A stretch of DNA of 64,000 nt, taken from NCBI GenBank assembly GCA_021779835.1, contig JAJXZX010000007.1, positions 62,001 through 126,000 of the forward strand, given 5' to 3'. Made by a program: the position numbers and the translations under genes. This stretch comes from Pseudomonadota bacterium (lineage in GTDB: Bacteria; Pseudomonadota; Alphaproteobacteria; Rhodobacterales; Rhodobacteraceae). Under the pieces are notes generated by a model. That model searched no databases and was not told the DNA's origin. It was given only the letters and a program-made list of their open reading frames with translations. Below are positions 27,956-38,496 of the stretch, piece after piece (position 1 is the stretch's first letter; every line of letters starts with the position of its first letter).

Positions 27956-29605
27956 TCAGCCCTCAAGCAAGGCGCGCGCCGCACCCCGCGCCGCCTCGGT
28001 GATCGTATCGCCCGCCAGCATCCGCGCGATCTCGTCCACCCGCTCGCCCGCGGTCAGCGGCGTCACGGTCGAGGTCGTCATACCCCCCCTCACCCGCTTT
28101 TCAACCCGCCAGTGATGCGCCCCCTGCGCCGCGACCTGCGGCGAATGCGTCACCACCAACACCTGCGCCTCGGCCGAAAGCGCCTTGAGCCTGCGCCCAA
28201 CGGCGTCCGCCGTAGCCCCACCAACACCCCGGTCGATTTCGTCGAAAATCATCGTCAACCGGCTTTGCCGCTTGGTCAGGCACACTTTCAGCGCCAGCAG
28301 AAAGCGTGACAATTCCCCGCCCGAGGCGATGCGGTTCAGCGGGCCCGACGGCGCGCCCGGATTGGTCGCCACCGTAAACGCCACGATATCCGCACCATCC
28401 GGCCCCGGATCGGCGGGCGTGATCTCGGTGGCAAACACCGCGCGCTCCATCTTCAACGGCGCAAGCTCTGCCGCCATCGCGGTATCAAGCCGCTTTGCCG
28501 CCGCCAGCCGCCGCGCGGTCAGCGCCGCACAGGCCACCCCATGCGCCGCCTCTGCCGCCGCCACAGCCGCGCTCAGCCGCGTCAGGTTCTTCGCGCCCCC
28601 GTCCAGTGCCGCCAGTCGCCCGCGCAAACTCTCCGCAAAAGCGCCCAAATCATCCGGTGCCACGCCATGCTTGCGGGCCAGCGCGCGGATCGCGAACAGG
28701 CGTTCTTCCACCGCCTCCAGCTCTGCCGGATTGAAATCCAGCGCGGCAAGGCAGTCCTCGACGCCCTGCTGCGCCTCGCCCAACTCGATCATCAGCCGTT
28801 CCAGGGCGGCAAGCGGGGCCGCCAGCCGCCCCTCCGCCCGATCTGCCGCGCCATCCAGCCAGCGCACCGCATCGGTCACCAAGCCCTCGACGCCCTGCAA
28901 ACTCAACGCGTTATGGGCGCGCGCGATATCCTCGCGGATGCGCGCCGCGCCCTGCATCAGCCGCCGCCGGGCGTCCAGATCGCTTTCCTCGCCGGGCTCA
29001 GGGTGCAGCTTGTCCAACTCGGCGACCGAATGGCGCAGGAACTCCTCTTCCGAGCGCACAGCCGCCAGCGCCGCCTCGGCCTCGGCCAGCGCGCGCCGCG
29101 CCCCGGACAACTCGCGCCACGCCGCGCGCGTTACGGCCAACCCGTCGCCCGCTTCAGCGAAGTCATCCAGAATATCGCGGTGCCCGCGCGGGTTCAGCAG
29201 CCCGCGGTCATCCTGTTGCCCATGCAACTCGACCAGCGTATCCGACAGCGCCCGCAGCACCTCGCCCGAGGTGCGCCGGTCGTTGACCCATGCCGTCTTG
29301 CGCCCATCAGCAAAATTCACCCGGCGCAGGATCAACTCATCCTCCGCCGCCAGCCCCGCCTCGGCCAGAACCGCGCGCGCCGGATGGTCGGGGGCCAGAT
29401 CGAACGAGGCCATCACCTCGCCCTGCGCCGCTCCCGCCCGCACCAGTTCCGCCCGCCCGCGCCAACCCAGCACAAAGCCCAAGGCGTCCAGCAGAATCGA
29501 CTTTCCCGCGCCGGTTTCGCCGGTCAAAACGTTCAGGCCCGGCTGAAAGGCAAGCTCCAGCCGGTCGATGATAAGCATGTCGCGAATCTCTAGGCCGCGC
29601 AGCAT
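27956..29605 (-). CDS. recN: DNA repair protein RecN
   Basis: 549 residues. An SMC-like ATPase for double-strand break repair. Walker A is GETGAGKS at residues 29-36, two coiled-coil arms fill the middle, and the C-terminal half has SGGELSRFLLALKV and MIFDEIDRGVGG (Walker B and D-loop). It is the last gene of the run that begins at mraZ, 17 bases after bamD. recN is SOS-induced in many bacteria; no LexA box is seen directly upstream here. Confidence 0.95.
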   Translation of the reverse strand: MLRGLEIRDMLIIDRLELAFQPGLNVLTGETGAGKSILLDALGFVLGWRGRAELVRAGAAQGEVMASFDLAPDHPARAVLAEAGLAAEDELILRRVNFADGRKTAWVNDRRTSGEVLRALSDTLVELHGQQDDRGLLNPRGHRDILDDFAEAGDGLAVTRAAWRELSGARRALAEAEAALAAVRSEEEFLRHSVAELDKLHPEPGEESDLDARRRLMQGAARIREDIARAHNALSLQGVEGLVTDAVRWLDGAADRAEGRLAAPLAALERLMIELGEAQQGVEDCLAALDFNPAELEAVEERLFAIRALARKHGVAPDDLGAFAESLRGRLAALDGGAKNLTRLSAAVAAAEAAHGVACAALTARRLAAAKRLDTAMAAELAPLKMERAVFATEITPADPGPDGADIVAFTVATNPGAPSGPLNRIASGGELSRFLLALKVCLTKRQSRLTMIFDEIDRGVGGATADAVGRRLKALSAEAQVLVVTHSPQVAAQGAHHWRVEKRVRGGMTTSTVTPLTAGERVDEIARMLAGDTITEAARGAARALLEG

Positions 29606-29622
29606 ACAGCCGCCCCCTCAGA

Positions 29623-30465
29623 TCAGAGCCATTTGCCCTGAATCATCTGCCGGTAAACCTCGCGCAGCCAGCCAGAGCCGCGGGCGTCGGGGCTTAGCCC
29701 CTTACCCTTCAACTGGTTGAAAGCGTCCTGATAGAAAGGGCTTGCCTGGAAGTTATGGCCCAGAATCGCCGCCGCCGTCTGCGCCTCATTGTTCAGGCCC
29801 AGTGCCAGATAGGCCTCGACCAGACGTTCAAGCGCCTCAGGCGTATAGGTCGTGGTCTGATACTGCTCGACCACCACGCGGAACCGGTTGATCGCCGCCG
29901 TATAGTCGCCACGCTTCAGATAGAAGCGCCCGATCTCCATCTCTTTCGCCGCCAAATGGTCAAACGCAAGGTCGAACTTCAGGATGGCAGAGCGCGCGTA
30001 GTCGCTGTTCGGATATTTCTCGATCACCTGACGCAGCGCCTGCAACGCTTGGAACGTCAGCCCCTGATCGCGCCCGATCGCGTCGATCTGGTCGTAATAA
30101 CTCAGCGCCAGCAGGTATTGGGCATAAGCCGCATCATTCTCCGCCGGGTAGAAATCAAGGTAACGCTGTGCCGCCGCGCGGCTTTCCTCATATTTGCGGG
30201 CCTGATGGTCCGAATACGCCTCCATGATCAGCGCGCGCTTGGCCCATTCGGAATAGGGATAAAGCCGCTGAATCTCGCCAAAATCATGCGCCGCATCTTT
30301 GGGCTTGTTCTTGGTTTCCAGCTTGTATTCAGCCAGCTTGTAGATCTGCGCCGCCGTCAGATTGTCCAGCGGCGCGTTCGACGTATTGTCGCCGCCGCAC
30401 CCCGCCAGAAACGCCACAAGCGTCAAACTTCCGACCAACTTCGCCGATGACCCGCCGCCTGCCAT
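29623..30465 (-). CDS. bamD: Outer-membrane assembly lipoprotein BamD
   Basis: 280 residues. The signal peptide ends in FLAGC with the lipidated Cys23. TPR repeats follow: AQIYKLAEYKLETKNKPKDA, FGEIQRLYPYSEWAKRALI, and ALRQVIEKYPNSDYARSAI. BamD is the essential lipoprotein partner of BamA in beta-barrel insertion. Its position between lpxC and recN is conserved in Rhodobacteraceae. Confidence 0.95.
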   Translation of the reverse strand: MAGGGSSAKLVGSLTLVAFLAGCGGDNTSNAPLDNLTAAQIYKLAEYKLETKNKPKDAAHDFGEIQRLYPYSEWAKRALIMEAYSDHQARKYEESRAAAQRYLDFYPAENDAAYAQYLLALSYYDQIDAIGRDQGLTFQALQALRQVIEKYPNSDYARSAILKFDLAFDHLAAKEMEIGRFYLKRGDYTAAINRFRVVVEQYQTTTYTPEALERLVEAYLALGLNNEAQTAAAILGHNFQASPFYQDAFNQLKGKGLSPDARGSGWLREVYRQMIQGKWL

Positions 30466-30581
30466 GTTCTGCCACCCTCGTCCGTATTATGCGCAAGGGC
30501 CGTTTACAGCCCTGCGTCGTAACGTGTCCTAGCACAGAAAAATCCGGGGCGCAAAACGCCTTTAGACGGGAATGATGTGGT

Positions 30582-31502
30582 TCAGGACCAAGCCGGAATG
30601 TCGGCGCGATGCACGCCGATACCCGGCAACATCTGATGCGCCCCTTCGCCCACTTCCTGCAGGCGGAACGCCTCTGGATTGGCAAAAAGCGCCCGCAAAA
30701 GACGGTTGGTCAACGCATGACCCGCGCGCACGCCCGTGTAGCGCCCCAGAATCGGCGCGCCTGCCAGCGACAAATCGCCCAGCGCATCCAGCATCTTATG
30801 CCGCACGGCCTCGTCGCCATAGCGGAAGCCGCCCGGCGTCACCACGATATCGCCATCGACAACCACCGCGTTGTCCAGCGTGCCACCGAGTGCGAGGCCA
30901 TTGGCGCGCATCGCATCCACATCCGCCTGACGGCAGAAGGTGCGGCTGTCGCACAGCTCACGCACAAAGGCGCCGTTCGCCATGTTCAACGACTTGTCCT
31001 GGCGCCCGATCGCGCCATCCGCGAAATCAATGTGGAAATCGATCTCCATCTTCTCTGACGGCTCGATCCGCGCCACAGCCTCGCCGTCGCGCACTTCCAC
31101 GGCTTCCAGAATACGGAATGCACGCAGCGGCGCACTCAACTCCCGCACCCCCTTGCCAAGGATACCTTCGACGAATGGCATCGCGCTACCATCCAGAATC
31201 GGCACTTCCGGCCCATCAATCTCGATCAGCGCGTTATGGATTCCACAGCCCGCAAGCGCCGCCATGATATGTTCGATTGTCGAGACCGAAGCGCCAGACG
31301 CGTTCTGCACCAGCGTACAAAGGCGCGACGGCACAACCGCGCTCCAGATTGCAGGGATCATCGGATCGCCGGAAACCAGATCAATCCGCTTGAACCAGAT
31401 GCCGTAATCCGCCGAGGCCGGGCGCACAGTCATACGCACAGGCGCGCCGGTATGAAGACCGACGCCCGTGAACGTAACCGGTGATTTAATCGCGTTTTGC
31501 AC
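30582..31502 (-). CDS. lpxC: UDP-3-O-acyl-N-acetylglucosamine deacetylase
   Basis: 306 residues. The committed zinc enzyme of lipid A synthesis. The zinc/catalytic blocks are EHIMAALAGCGIHNALIEID with His78 and HKMLDALGDLSLAG; the Asp of the latter motif is also a ligand. The start is GTG at 31502, preceded by GAGG at seven bases. It follows the ftsZ terminator, so it is probably transcribed from its own promoter in the 218-base gap. Confidence 0.95.
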   Translation of the reverse strand: MQNAIKSPVTFTGVGLHTGAPVRMTVRPASADYGIWFKRIDLVSGDPMIPAIWSAVVPSRLCTLVQNASGASVSTIEHIMAALAGCGIHNALIEIDGPEVPILDGSAMPFVEGILGKGVRELSAPLRAFRILEAVEVRDGEAVARIEPSEKMEIDFHIDFADGAIGRQDKSLNMANGAFVRELCDSRTFCRQADVDAMRANGLALGGTLDNAVVVDGDIVVTPGGFRYGDEAVRHKMLDALGDLSLAGAPILGRYTGVRAGHALTNRLLRALFANPEAFRLQEVGEGAHQMLPGIGVHRADIPAWS

Positions 31503-31675
31503 TCGTGCCCTCGTGGAACCCGCAACAGACAGCCTGCCGCCACCGTGATCTAGTCACCGCGCCGTTAATGCTCAACTCACTCTTTGCAACGGCTTGTAAC
31601 ATAGGCTTCATACTTTGGCAGAAACGCGCCGAAACGCCATTGCAGGCCCACAATAGATTGCTTTTAAAAGGAAAA

Positions 31676-31695
31676 AGGCCGGAAAATTCCGGCCT
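31676..31695 (-). terminator. Intrinsic terminator of ftsZ
   Basis: Reading the minus strand, AGGCCGGA (31695-31688) pairs with TCCGGCCT (31683-31676) around a four-base loop and is followed at once by a T-rich run (TTTTCCTTTT). This is the clearest intrinsic terminator in the window and closes the mraZ-to-ftsZ run. Confidence 0.85.
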
Positions 31696-31720
31696 CTCTC
31701 TTAATAATTGTGAATGAAAT

Positions 31721-33367
31721 TCAGTTCGCTTGGCGCCGCAGGAAGGCCGGAATTTCAATCCGCTCTTGCTCGGGGTCCGCATCCTGCTCGTCATCATAGC
31801 CGGTCACCGGCGGCTGATGGCGTGCGGGAAGCGGGCTACGCTCTACCGCCGCCTCGCCAGCATGGCCAGTCATCCGGTTGATCAGCGAGTTGATGCCAAA
31901 GCGCGGCTTATCACCTGCCGGGCGCGGTTGAGCCACAGGCGCTGCGGCGCGCGTTTGCACCACCGGACCGGCCGCGTTCTGGCGTGCAGGGGCCTTGTTC
32001 ACCGCTGCCGCCAGACGCGCCATCGCTTCTGGGGAGGGAGTTCCAGCCTGACGGGCGCGCGGCGCGACAAAGCTTGCCGCCTCTTCCTCGGCCTGACGCA
32101 CAGGCTCGGCGCGACGCATTTCCGCCGCTTGCGGGCGGTAGGCGGGCGGCGGCACGTCGTCGTGACCATAGGCCGGGGCATAGTGATCTTCGGCCTCGTG
32201 ATCCTCGTCGTCCTGACGCTCGAACAGCGACGGCTCGACCTCTGCCGGCTTCGGCGCAGCCACCGGAGCGGCGGCCACCGGAGCTTCGTATCGCGGCGCA
32301 GGCGCTTCATAGCGCGGCGCAGGCGCAGGCGTCGGGGCCGGGGCATGCGCCAACGGCTCCGCCATCCGGCGGCGCGGCACCGGCACTTCCAGCGTTGCAT
32401 GGGCGGCGTCGATACCCGTCGCCACCACCGACACGCGGATCGTGCCTTCCATCGAGGTATCAAGCGTCGAGCCGACGATGATGTTCGCGTCCGGATCGAC
32501 CTTCTCGCGGATGATGTTAGCGGCCTCGTCCAGCTCGAACAGCGTCAGGTCGTAACCGCCAGTAATGTTGATCAAAACGCCCTTGGCGCCATGCAGGCTG
32601 ATCTCGTCCAACAGCGGGTTGGCAATCGCCTTTTCCGCCGCCTGAACCGCACGATCCTCGCCCGAGGCCTCGCCCGTTCCCATCATCGCCTTACCCATCT
32701 CGTCCATCACCGCGCGCACGTCGGCGAAGTCGAGGTTGATCAGGCCCGGACGCACCATCAGGTCGGTCACGCCTTTGACGCCCTGATAAAGCACATCATC
32801 GGCCATCGCGAAGGCTTCGGTGAAGGTGGTCTTTTCGTTGGCCAGACGGAACAGGTTCTGGTTCGGAATGATGATCAGCGTATCGACGACCTTTTGCAGG
32901 GCTTCAATCCCCTCGTCGGCCTGACGCATACGCTTGTTGCCTTCGAACTGGAACGGCTTGGTGACAACACCCACCGTCAGCACGCCCAGCTCTCGCGCGG
33001 CTTGCGCGATGATCGGTGCCGCACCGGTGCCGGTGCCGCCGCCCATGCCCGCGGTGATAAAGCACATGTGGGCGCCCGCCAGGTGATCGACGATCTCTTC
33101 AATCGTCTCTTCCGCCGCCATCGCGCCGACCGAGGGACGCGCGCCCGCGCCCAGACCTTCGGTGGCTTTCACGCCCATCTGAATTTTCGCGGTAGCACGG
33201 CTTTGCTGCAAAGCCTGCGCATCGGTGTTGGCGACAACAAACTCGACCCCCTCGAGGTTCTTGTCGATCATGTTGTTTACCGCGTTACCGCCCGCCCCTC
33301 CGACGCCGAACACGGTGATCCGCGGCTTAAGCTCTTCCCGGTCGCTCATCATGAGGTTCAAAGTCAT
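31721..33367 (-). CDS. ftsZ: Cell division protein FtsZ
   Basis: 548 residues. The tubulin-like GTPase that forms the Z ring. The GTP signature GGGTGTG is at residues 109-115. After about residue 330 there is a long Ala/Pro/Glu-rich linker, and the last residues [13 protein letters not shown] are the conserved C-terminal peptide for FtsA and other partners. The long linker is typical of alphaproteobacteria. It is separated from ftsA by 176 bases with no gene, which may hold an extra promoter. Confidence 0.96.
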   Translation of the reverse strand: MTLNLMMSDREELKPRITVFGVGGAGGNAVNNMIDKNLEGVEFVVANTDAQALQQSRATAKIQMGVKATEGLGAGARPSVGAMAAEETIEEIVDHLAGAHMCFITAGMGGGTGTGAAPIIAQAARELGVLTVGVVTKPFQFEGNKRMRQADEGIEALQKVVDTLIIIPNQNLFRLANEKTTFTEAFAMADDVLYQGVKGVTDLMVRPGLINLDFADVRAVMDEMGKAMMGTGEASGEDRAVQAAEKAIANPLLDEISLHGAKGVLINITGGYDLTLFELDEAANIIREKVDPDANIIVGSTLDTSMEGTIRVSVVATGIDAAHATLEVPVPRRRMAEPLAHAPAPTPAPAPRYEAPAPRYEAPVAAAPVAAPKPAEVEPSLFERQDDEDHEAEDHYAPAYGHDDVPPPAYRPQAAEMRRAEPVRQAEEEAASFVAPRARQAGTPSPEAMARLAAAVNKAPARQNAAGPVVQTRAAAPVAQPRPAGDKPRFGINSLINRMTGHAGEAAVERSPLPARHQPPVTGYDDEQDADPEQERIEIPAFLRRQAN

Positions 33368-33543
33368 TTTCTGTCCGCCTGCCTATGTTGTTCGGCTTCT
33401 ATGCGCCGCTCACGTCCCCGCATTAAAGGAATTCTACCGCCTGAAGCGGGGAAGGTCACGCAAAAAACACGGAATGCCCACAAAATATGGGTTGTCAGAC
33501 GACAAAACCAGCGAGTTTTCGCCAGTTCATCATCATATAGGGG

Positions 33544-34878
33544 TTACCAGTTGTCCTTGAACCATTTCACCGCGCGTTTCAACGAGCGCGCCGGGTAGCG
33601 CTCGGCGGGAATATCGAAGTCCCACCACTCGTCCTGCGGATAGGCCGCAAACAGGCACAGCCCGACAGAGCTGGCAAATGCGGGCCCGGTTGCCGCCTGC
33701 GGCAGGCCCTGCACGCGCAACGGCCGACCCAACCGCACCCGCTGACCCAGGATCTTGGCCGCGAGGCCGTCAAGCCCCGGGATCTGGCTCGCCCCTCCGG
33801 TCAGCACGATCTGCTGGCTTGGCAGATGGTCGAACCCGGCGGCATCCAGCCGCACGCGCACCTCTTCCAAAATTTCCTCGACACGCGGACGCATGATGCC
33901 GATCAACTCTGCCCGGCTAACTGACCGGCGATCTTTCTCCCAATCGCCGCTGTCGCCGCCGATCTCGATCATCTCGCGGTCGTCCATCCCCGTCGCATGT
34001 ACGCCGCCATGCCGCGTCTTGATGCGCTCGGCCACGGCCATAGGCACCTGCAACCCCTTGGCGATGTCCGAGGTGATGTGATCCCCGCCCATCCGCACCG
34101 AATCCGCATAGATCATGTGCTTCTTGATAAAGATCGACAGCCCCGTCGCGCCGCCGCCCATGTCAATGCAAGCCGCGCCCAGTTCCTGTTCGTCCTCCAC
34201 CAGACTGGCGATCCCCGCCACATAGGCCGAGGACGCAATCCCCGCGACCTCCAGATCGCAGCGGTTGATGCAATAGAGCAGGTTCTGCACCGCCATCGCG
34301 TCGACCGAAAGCAGGTGCATATCGCAGGCCAGCCGGGTGCCCATCTGCCCACGCGGATCGGCCAGGCCAGTGCGGTGATCCAGCGCAAAGTTCACCGGAT
34401 GCGCGTGCAAAACCTCGCGCTCCTCGCCAATATCCGGCACGTCGCACGCTGCCATCACGCGGCTTACATCCTGCTCGCTGACCACCTGATCTTGCAACAT
34501 CCACTCGCCCGCCAGCCCATAGGACCGCGGCCGCGCACCTGCGAAACAGGCGATCACATGGTCAACCCGCACCGCCGCCATCTTCTGCGCCGCCTGCACT
34601 GCGGTGCGCACTGCACGCTCGGTCTCGGCCATCGTGTCAATCTCGCCAAATCGCACGCCGCGCGACTTGGTCGTAGCCGCCCCGATCACGCGAAAGCTGG
34701 ACTGCCCCGCCATCGAGCCGACCCGCTCGTCCTCGCCCAGACGCCCCGGCCCGTCAAAGCGCAGCACAAGGCAGGCAATCTTCGAGGTGCCGATATCGAG
34801 GATCGCGATGACACCGCGCTGCATCGCTGCCTTGCGCATGTTTCGCATCGCCCGTTGCGATTGGTACAGATCGGTCAT
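33544..34878 (-). CDS. ftsA: Cell division protein FtsA
   Basis: 444 residues, actin-like, tethering FtsZ to the membrane. Near the N-terminus AILDIGTSKIACLVL is phosphate-binding loop 1; later INMGG-type block CIDMGGGATGLSIF and VLTGGASQIPGL are actin-fold motifs. A C-terminal amphipathic segment RAVKWFKDNW is the membrane-targeting sequence. The start overlaps the ftsQ stop as ATGA. Confidence 0.95.
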   Translation of the reverse strand: MTDLYQSQRAMRNMRKAAMQRGVIAILDIGTSKIACLVLRFDGPGRLGEDERVGSMAGQSSFRVIGAATTKSRGVRFGEIDTMAETERAVRTAVQAAQKMAAVRVDHVIACFAGARPRSYGLAGEWMLQDQVVSEQDVSRVMAACDVPDIGEEREVLHAHPVNFALDHRTGLADPRGQMGTRLACDMHLLSVDAMAVQNLLYCINRCDLEVAGIASSAYVAGIASLVEDEQELGAACIDMGGGATGLSIFIKKHMIYADSVRMGGDHITSDIAKGLQVPMAVAERIKTRHGGVHATGMDDREMIEIGGDSGDWEKDRRSVSRAELIGIMRPRVEEILEEVRVRLDAAGFDHLPSQQIVLTGGASQIPGLDGLAAKILGQRVRLGRPLRVQGLPQAATGPAFASSVGLCLFAAYPQDEWWDFDIPAERYPARSLKRAVKWFKDNW

Positions 34879-35753
34879 GGGCCTTTGGCTCCTGTCAGTA
34901 GTTTCATCGACGCCAATCGCGCCGCCATAGCCGCCTGCGACAAGCGCAGCGTCGGTCGTTGTTCGTTACGCATGTCCACCGCGACGATGTCGTGGCTTAA
35001 CAAAGCTTGCGACTGGTCAAGCGCAATCACGCGCTCCAGCGCCGATACCGGGTCAATCGCGGGCAGCATGATGCGCTGATCGCGGTCCAGCACCACGTCC
35101 CAGCGCCGCGCACCCATCCGCTCCAGCCCGCGCACGCGCGGCGCCAATGGCCCGGCGGCGGCAAGAAGGGCCAGCGCCCCTGGCACCGCCTGATCCGCGC
35201 CATCGCCCACAATCAACGGCAATTTCGCCTCTGCCGCGCGGTCGGTCAGGCTCGCCACGCGATGCCCGGTCGCGTCCAGCAATTCCAGCCCGTCGCGCGT
35301 CCGCCACACAATCGCGCCCACGCGCTGACGGATCGTGACTTGCAACACCCCACCCGGCACCACCCGGATATCCGCCGACGCCACCGCATCCAGCGCCTCG
35401 ATCTTTTCGCGCAGCGCCACTGGATCAATGTCGAACGAACTGCGTGGGAAATCGAGCGCGAGCACACCGCGGATCGCATCCGCAAGCGGCGGCGAGGCAC
35501 CGTCAACCGACATCATCGACACCATGAACTCTGGCCGATGCTCGATCGTGGACCGTAGCTGATCGAAGTTTGCCACCAGTGCCGCGCGCCGTGCCGCGCT
35601 GCCAAAATAAATGCCGAACACCAGCGCCACCAACACAATCGGCCCGCCAACCCGCAGGCCAACCCGGAACGACGGCGTCAGCCACAGCCGGTTCATCCGG
35701 TAGCTCATGCGGCTTGGCGCTGGGTCGCGACGGATCGGGTTCATCGATTGCAC
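34875..35753 (-). CDS. ftsQ: Cell division protein FtsQ
   Basis: 292 residues, bitopic division protein. A single transmembrane segment ([18 protein letters not shown], about residues 35-55) is followed by a POTRA domain ([22 protein letters not shown]). It links FtsL/FtsB to later division proteins in the periplasm. Its stop overlaps ftsA and its start overlaps the end of ddl by 13 bases. Confidence 0.93.
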   Translation of the reverse strand: MQSMNPIRRDPAPSRMSYRMNRLWLTPSFRVGLRVGGPIVLVALVFGIYFGSAARRAALVANFDQLRSTIEHRPEFMVSMMSVDGASPPLADAIRGVLALDFPRSSFDIDPVALREKIEALDAVASADIRVVPGGVLQVTIRQRVGAIVWRTRDGLELLDATGHRVASLTDRAAEAKLPLIVGDGADQAVPGALALLAAAGPLAPRVRGLERMGARRWDVVLDRDQRIMLPAIDPVSALERVIALDQSQALLSHDIVAVDMRNEQRPTLRLSQAAMAARLASMKLLTGAKGP

Positions 35754-36664
35754 GAGGCGTCCTCCACCATCCAGCGCATCAATTCCGGGAAGGTGATGCC
35801 CACATGCGCTGCCTGCTCTGGCGACAGCGAGGTGGGCGTCATTCCGGGCTGCGTATTGGTCTCCAGCAGGATCAACCCCGCCAAGCCCTTCGTCTCATCC
35901 CAGCGGAAATCGGTGCGGCTCAGACCACGGCAGCCTAATGCGCGGTGCGCCCGCAGCGCGTAATCCATGCAGGCGTCGAAAATCTCTTGCGGCAGTTCGG
36001 CAGGCACCACATGCCGCGATCCGCCAGCAGAGTATTTCGCGTGATAGTCATACCAGCCGCCCGTGACGATATCCGTCACCGTCAGCGCCCGATCCCCCAT
36101 CACCGTCGCCGTCAGCTCGCGCCCCGCGACATATTCCTCGACCATCATCACCGCAGCAGGGTTTCCCCCCAGCATGGGCGGCGAATTCGCCGCTTCGCGC
36201 ACGATATGCACGCCAACCGACGAGCCCTCGGCATTCGGCTTGGCGACGTAGGGCGGCGGCATCACATGGCGCGCCTCCACCTCGGTGGCGGATGCAAGAA
36301 CGCTCGCCACCACCGGCAGACCAGCAGCACGATAAATGTCCTTGGTCCGGGTCTTGTCCATCGCCAGCGCCGACGACAGCACGCCCGAATGCGTATACGG
36401 AAGGCGTAGCCATTCCAGCATTCCCTGCACGCAGCCGTCTTCGCCCCAGCGGCCGTGCAACGCGTTGAAAACCACATCGGGGCTGGCATCGGCAAGCCGT
36501 GCGGCCAGATCCGGACCCGCGTCCAGTTCCACCACATCATATCCCGCCTGCCTGAGTGCATGGGCGCATTCGCGCCCCGATACCAACGAGACCTCCCGCT
36601 CTGCGGAAGACCCACCCATCAGTACTGCCACTCTGGAGGCTGCCCTGCTCGACATGCCCGCCAC
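35741..36664 (-). CDS. ddl: D-alanine-D-alanine ligase
   Basis: 307 residues, ATP-grasp ligase making the D-Ala-D-Ala dipeptide. Blocks include [27 protein letters not shown], and [17 protein letters not shown], all typical. The start is GTG at 36664 (GAGG five bases upstream) or ATG at 36655. It overlaps ftsQ by 13 bases. Confidence 0.95.
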   Translation of the reverse strand: MAGMSSRAASRVAVLMGGSSAEREVSLVSGRECAHALRQAGYDVVELDAGPDLAARLADASPDVVFNALHGRWGEDGCVQGMLEWLRLPYTHSGVLSSALAMDKTRTKDIYRAAGLPVVASVLASATEVEARHVMPPPYVAKPNAEGSSVGVHIVREAANSPPMLGGNPAAVMMVEEYVAGRELTATVMGDRALTVTDIVTGGWYDYHAKYSAGGSRHVVPAELPQEIFDACMDYALRAHRALGCRGLSRTDFRWDETKGLAGLILLETNTQPGMTPTSLSPEQAAHVGITFPELMRWMVEDASCNR

Positions 36665-36697
36665 TTGTGCCTCGATCAGACCGTTTTCGGCCCGTTA

Positions 36698-37642
36698 TTA
36701 TTTGTCTGCGTCGCCTGAATCCGGGGCCGGTTCGCCGACCCTCATGATTTCCCACTCTAGCAACAACCCGGAGTCTTGGAAAACCCTTTTTCGCACTTCT
36801 TCGCCCAATCCCTCAAGATCAGCGGCAGAAGCGCCACCCGTATTAATCAAAAAATTCGAATGCTTAGGTGACATCTGCGCCCCGCCCATTGTCGCACCCC
36901 GCATTCCTGCGTCGTCAATCACCTTCCATGCCTTCAGTGCATGGCTGTCGTCGTCACGGCCCGTCGAGGAAAACCCCGCCGGATTGCGGAATGTCGATCC
37001 GGCCGATCGGTCCTTCACCGGCTGGCTCGCATCCCGCGCCGCGATCTGCGCCGCCATCCGCGCCGCAAGCTCTACTGGATCACCCAAAGGTGCCGCAAAC
37101 GTTGCGCCCACGATCACCCAGCCGTCGGGCAGCGAGCTTTGCCGATAGGCAAACGCCATCTCTGCCGCGGTCCGCTCGATCACCTCACCCGTCCGCGTCA
37201 CCACGGTCACGCTTTGACAAACGTCCGCCACATAGCTGCCATAGCACCCGGCATTCATCCGTATAGCACCACCAATGCTGCCCGGAATCGTGCGCAGAAA
37301 CGTCAGGTCCACCCCCGCCTCGGCGCTGCGCCGCGCCACATGCGCATCCAGTGCCGCAGCCCCCGCCACGGCGCGGCCCACCTCAACCGAGATCGCATTA
37401 AACCCGCGCCCCAGCCGGATCACCACCGCCCGAATACCGCCATCGCGCACGATCAGGTTACTGCCAACGCCCATCGGGAACACCGGCACCTCAGGGTCAA
37501 GCGCCTTGAGAAACCCCTGCAAATCCGCCAAATCGGCAGGCTGAAACAGCCAATCCGCTGGCCCGCCGACCCGCAGCCAGGTCAGATCCGCCAGCACCCG
37601 ATGCGGCGTCAACGTGCCTCTGGGTTGATACGCCCCGATCAT
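36698..37642 (-). CDS. murB: UDP-N-acetylenolpyruvoylglucosamine reductase
   Basis: 314 residues. The FAD enzyme reducing UDP-GlcNAc-enolpyruvate to UDP-MurNAc. It shows [38 protein letters not shown] block (here [18 protein letters not shown]) and the C-terminal [14 protein letters not shown]. It is a short type IIa-like form lacking extra inserts. The start overlaps the stop of the upstream small membrane protein gene as ATGA. Confidence 0.95.
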   Translation of the reverse strand: MIGAYQPRGTLTPHRVLADLTWLRVGGPADWLFQPADLADLQGFLKALDPEVPVFPMGVGSNLIVRDGGIRAVVIRLGRGFNAISVEVGRAVAGAAALDAHVARRSAEAGVDLTFLRTIPGSIGGAIRMNAGCYGSYVADVCQSVTVVTRTGEVIERTAAEMAFAYRQSSLPDGWVIVGATFAAPLGDPVELAARMAAQIAARDASQPVKDRSAGSTFRNPAGFSSTGRDDDSHALKAWKVIDDAGMRGATMGGAQMSPKHSNFLINTGGASAADLEGLGEEVRKRVFQDSGLLLEWEIMRVGEPAPDSGDADK

Positions 37643-37968
37643 TGCCCAACTCCCCCACGCGCTACGCCGTGACTGCGTCCCATCTCATACCCAATCAGCA
37701 TCAGTGGCCAGACCTCCAGCCCAAGCAATCCCAGATAGACCCAGGCCGGTGTTGTCGGCTCCCCCCACGGGCCGCTGCCCTCACCCGGAAAGAACCCGGA
37801 CACGCTTTCCATCAAGGCTGCGGCGTAAAGGGTGGCGACGGCCAGCAACAACACTACCTGCACGACTATGACGAGGCCCGTCACCACCGCCAACACACAC
37901 TCCCGCCCAAGCGATGCGCCACCCGGCGCGTCACTGACCCACGCAATCGCCGGTAGCGAACGAGCCAA
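37639..37968 (-). CDS. Small membrane protein A in the mur cluster
   Basis: 109 residues with two or three predicted membrane segments ([45 protein letters not shown]). I do not recognise a named family. The pattern P-x-W-V-Y-L-G-L-L-x-x-E-V-W-P-L then GY resembles the C-terminal half of the next gene (VLYLGMLVWAPILFGY), so the two look paralogous. Its start overlaps the end of that gene by 38 bases, and its stop overlaps murB as ATGA. Role unknown; location suggests a peptidoglycan link. Confidence 0.65.
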   Translation of the reverse strand: MARSLPAIAWVSDAPGGASLGRECVLAVVTGLVIVVQVVLLLAVATLYAAALMESVSGFFPGEGSGPWGEPTTPAWVYLGLLGLEVWPLMLIGYEMGRSHGVARGGVGQ

Positions 37969-38245
37969 TCAACCGCGCAGCGACATAGCCAAATAAAATC
38001 GGCGCCCAGACGAGCATTCCAAGGTAAAGCACGCCCAGCGGATTGGGCGCATCCTCGGCACCGGAGGTTCCGGCCTCCCACGGTATCGCGACCACCGCCA
38101 CAGGTGCCAGCGCCAACACCAGCGCAGCGACAATGCGCCGCCACCCGCGCGCGCATGCCAGATGCCCGACGCCACCGACCACCGCCAGCCGCAGCACCGC
38201 AATGATGCCCTGAAGCACGATCATAACTGCCTCTGGCAGCTTCAT
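37931..38245 (-). CDS. Small membrane protein B in the mur cluster
   Basis: 104 residues, predicted hydrophobic segments IVLQGIIAVLRLAVVGGVGH, IVAALVLALAPVAVVAI and LYLGMLVWAPILFGYVAARL. No family is recognised. It shares the terminal Y-L-G-x-L-x-x-x-P/A-x-x-x-GY pattern with gene A. The ATG overlaps the stop of the downstream-listed DUF2484 gene by four bases (ATGA). Translational coupling within the mur run is likely. Confidence 0.65.
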   Translation of the reverse strand: MKLPEAVMIVLQGIIAVLRLAVVGGVGHLACARGWRRIVAALVLALAPVAVVAIPWEAGTSGAEDAPNPLGVLYLGMLVWAPILFGYVAARLIGSFATGDCVGQ

Positions 38246-38496
38246 TCCGCCGATCCCCGCACCCGGACCTTTGCCCAGCGCAACAGATACCGCAGCGGCC
38301 AGCGCAGCACCGACGCCCCCGCCGCCAGCACCAAAAGCCCAATCCAGGGCCCATCCTGCCAGGTCACATACCCCACCAGAGGGATCCCCACCGCGATCAG
38401 CGCATAAGCGCGCCGCCAGTGATTATCGTGGCTAGGCAGCATCCCAAGCACATTGGCCGCCACCAGCCAGATCATCGCCAGAGCGAACGACAGCAT
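38242..38496 (-). CDS. DUF2484 family small membrane protein 1
   Basis: 84 residues with three hydrophobic stretches: LSFALAMIWLVAANVLGML, RAYALIAVGIPLVGYVTW and IGLLVLAAGASVL. It then has RWPLRYLLRW, a basic tail on the cytoplasmic side. It matches the DUF2484 pattern known from the murC-murB interval of Rhodobacterales. It begins immediately after the stop of its paralogue. Function is unknown. Confidence 0.75.
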   Translation of the reverse strand: MLSFALAMIWLVAANVLGMLPSHDNHWRRAYALIAVGIPLVGYVTWQDGPWIGLLVLAAGASVLRWPLRYLLRWAKVRVRGSAE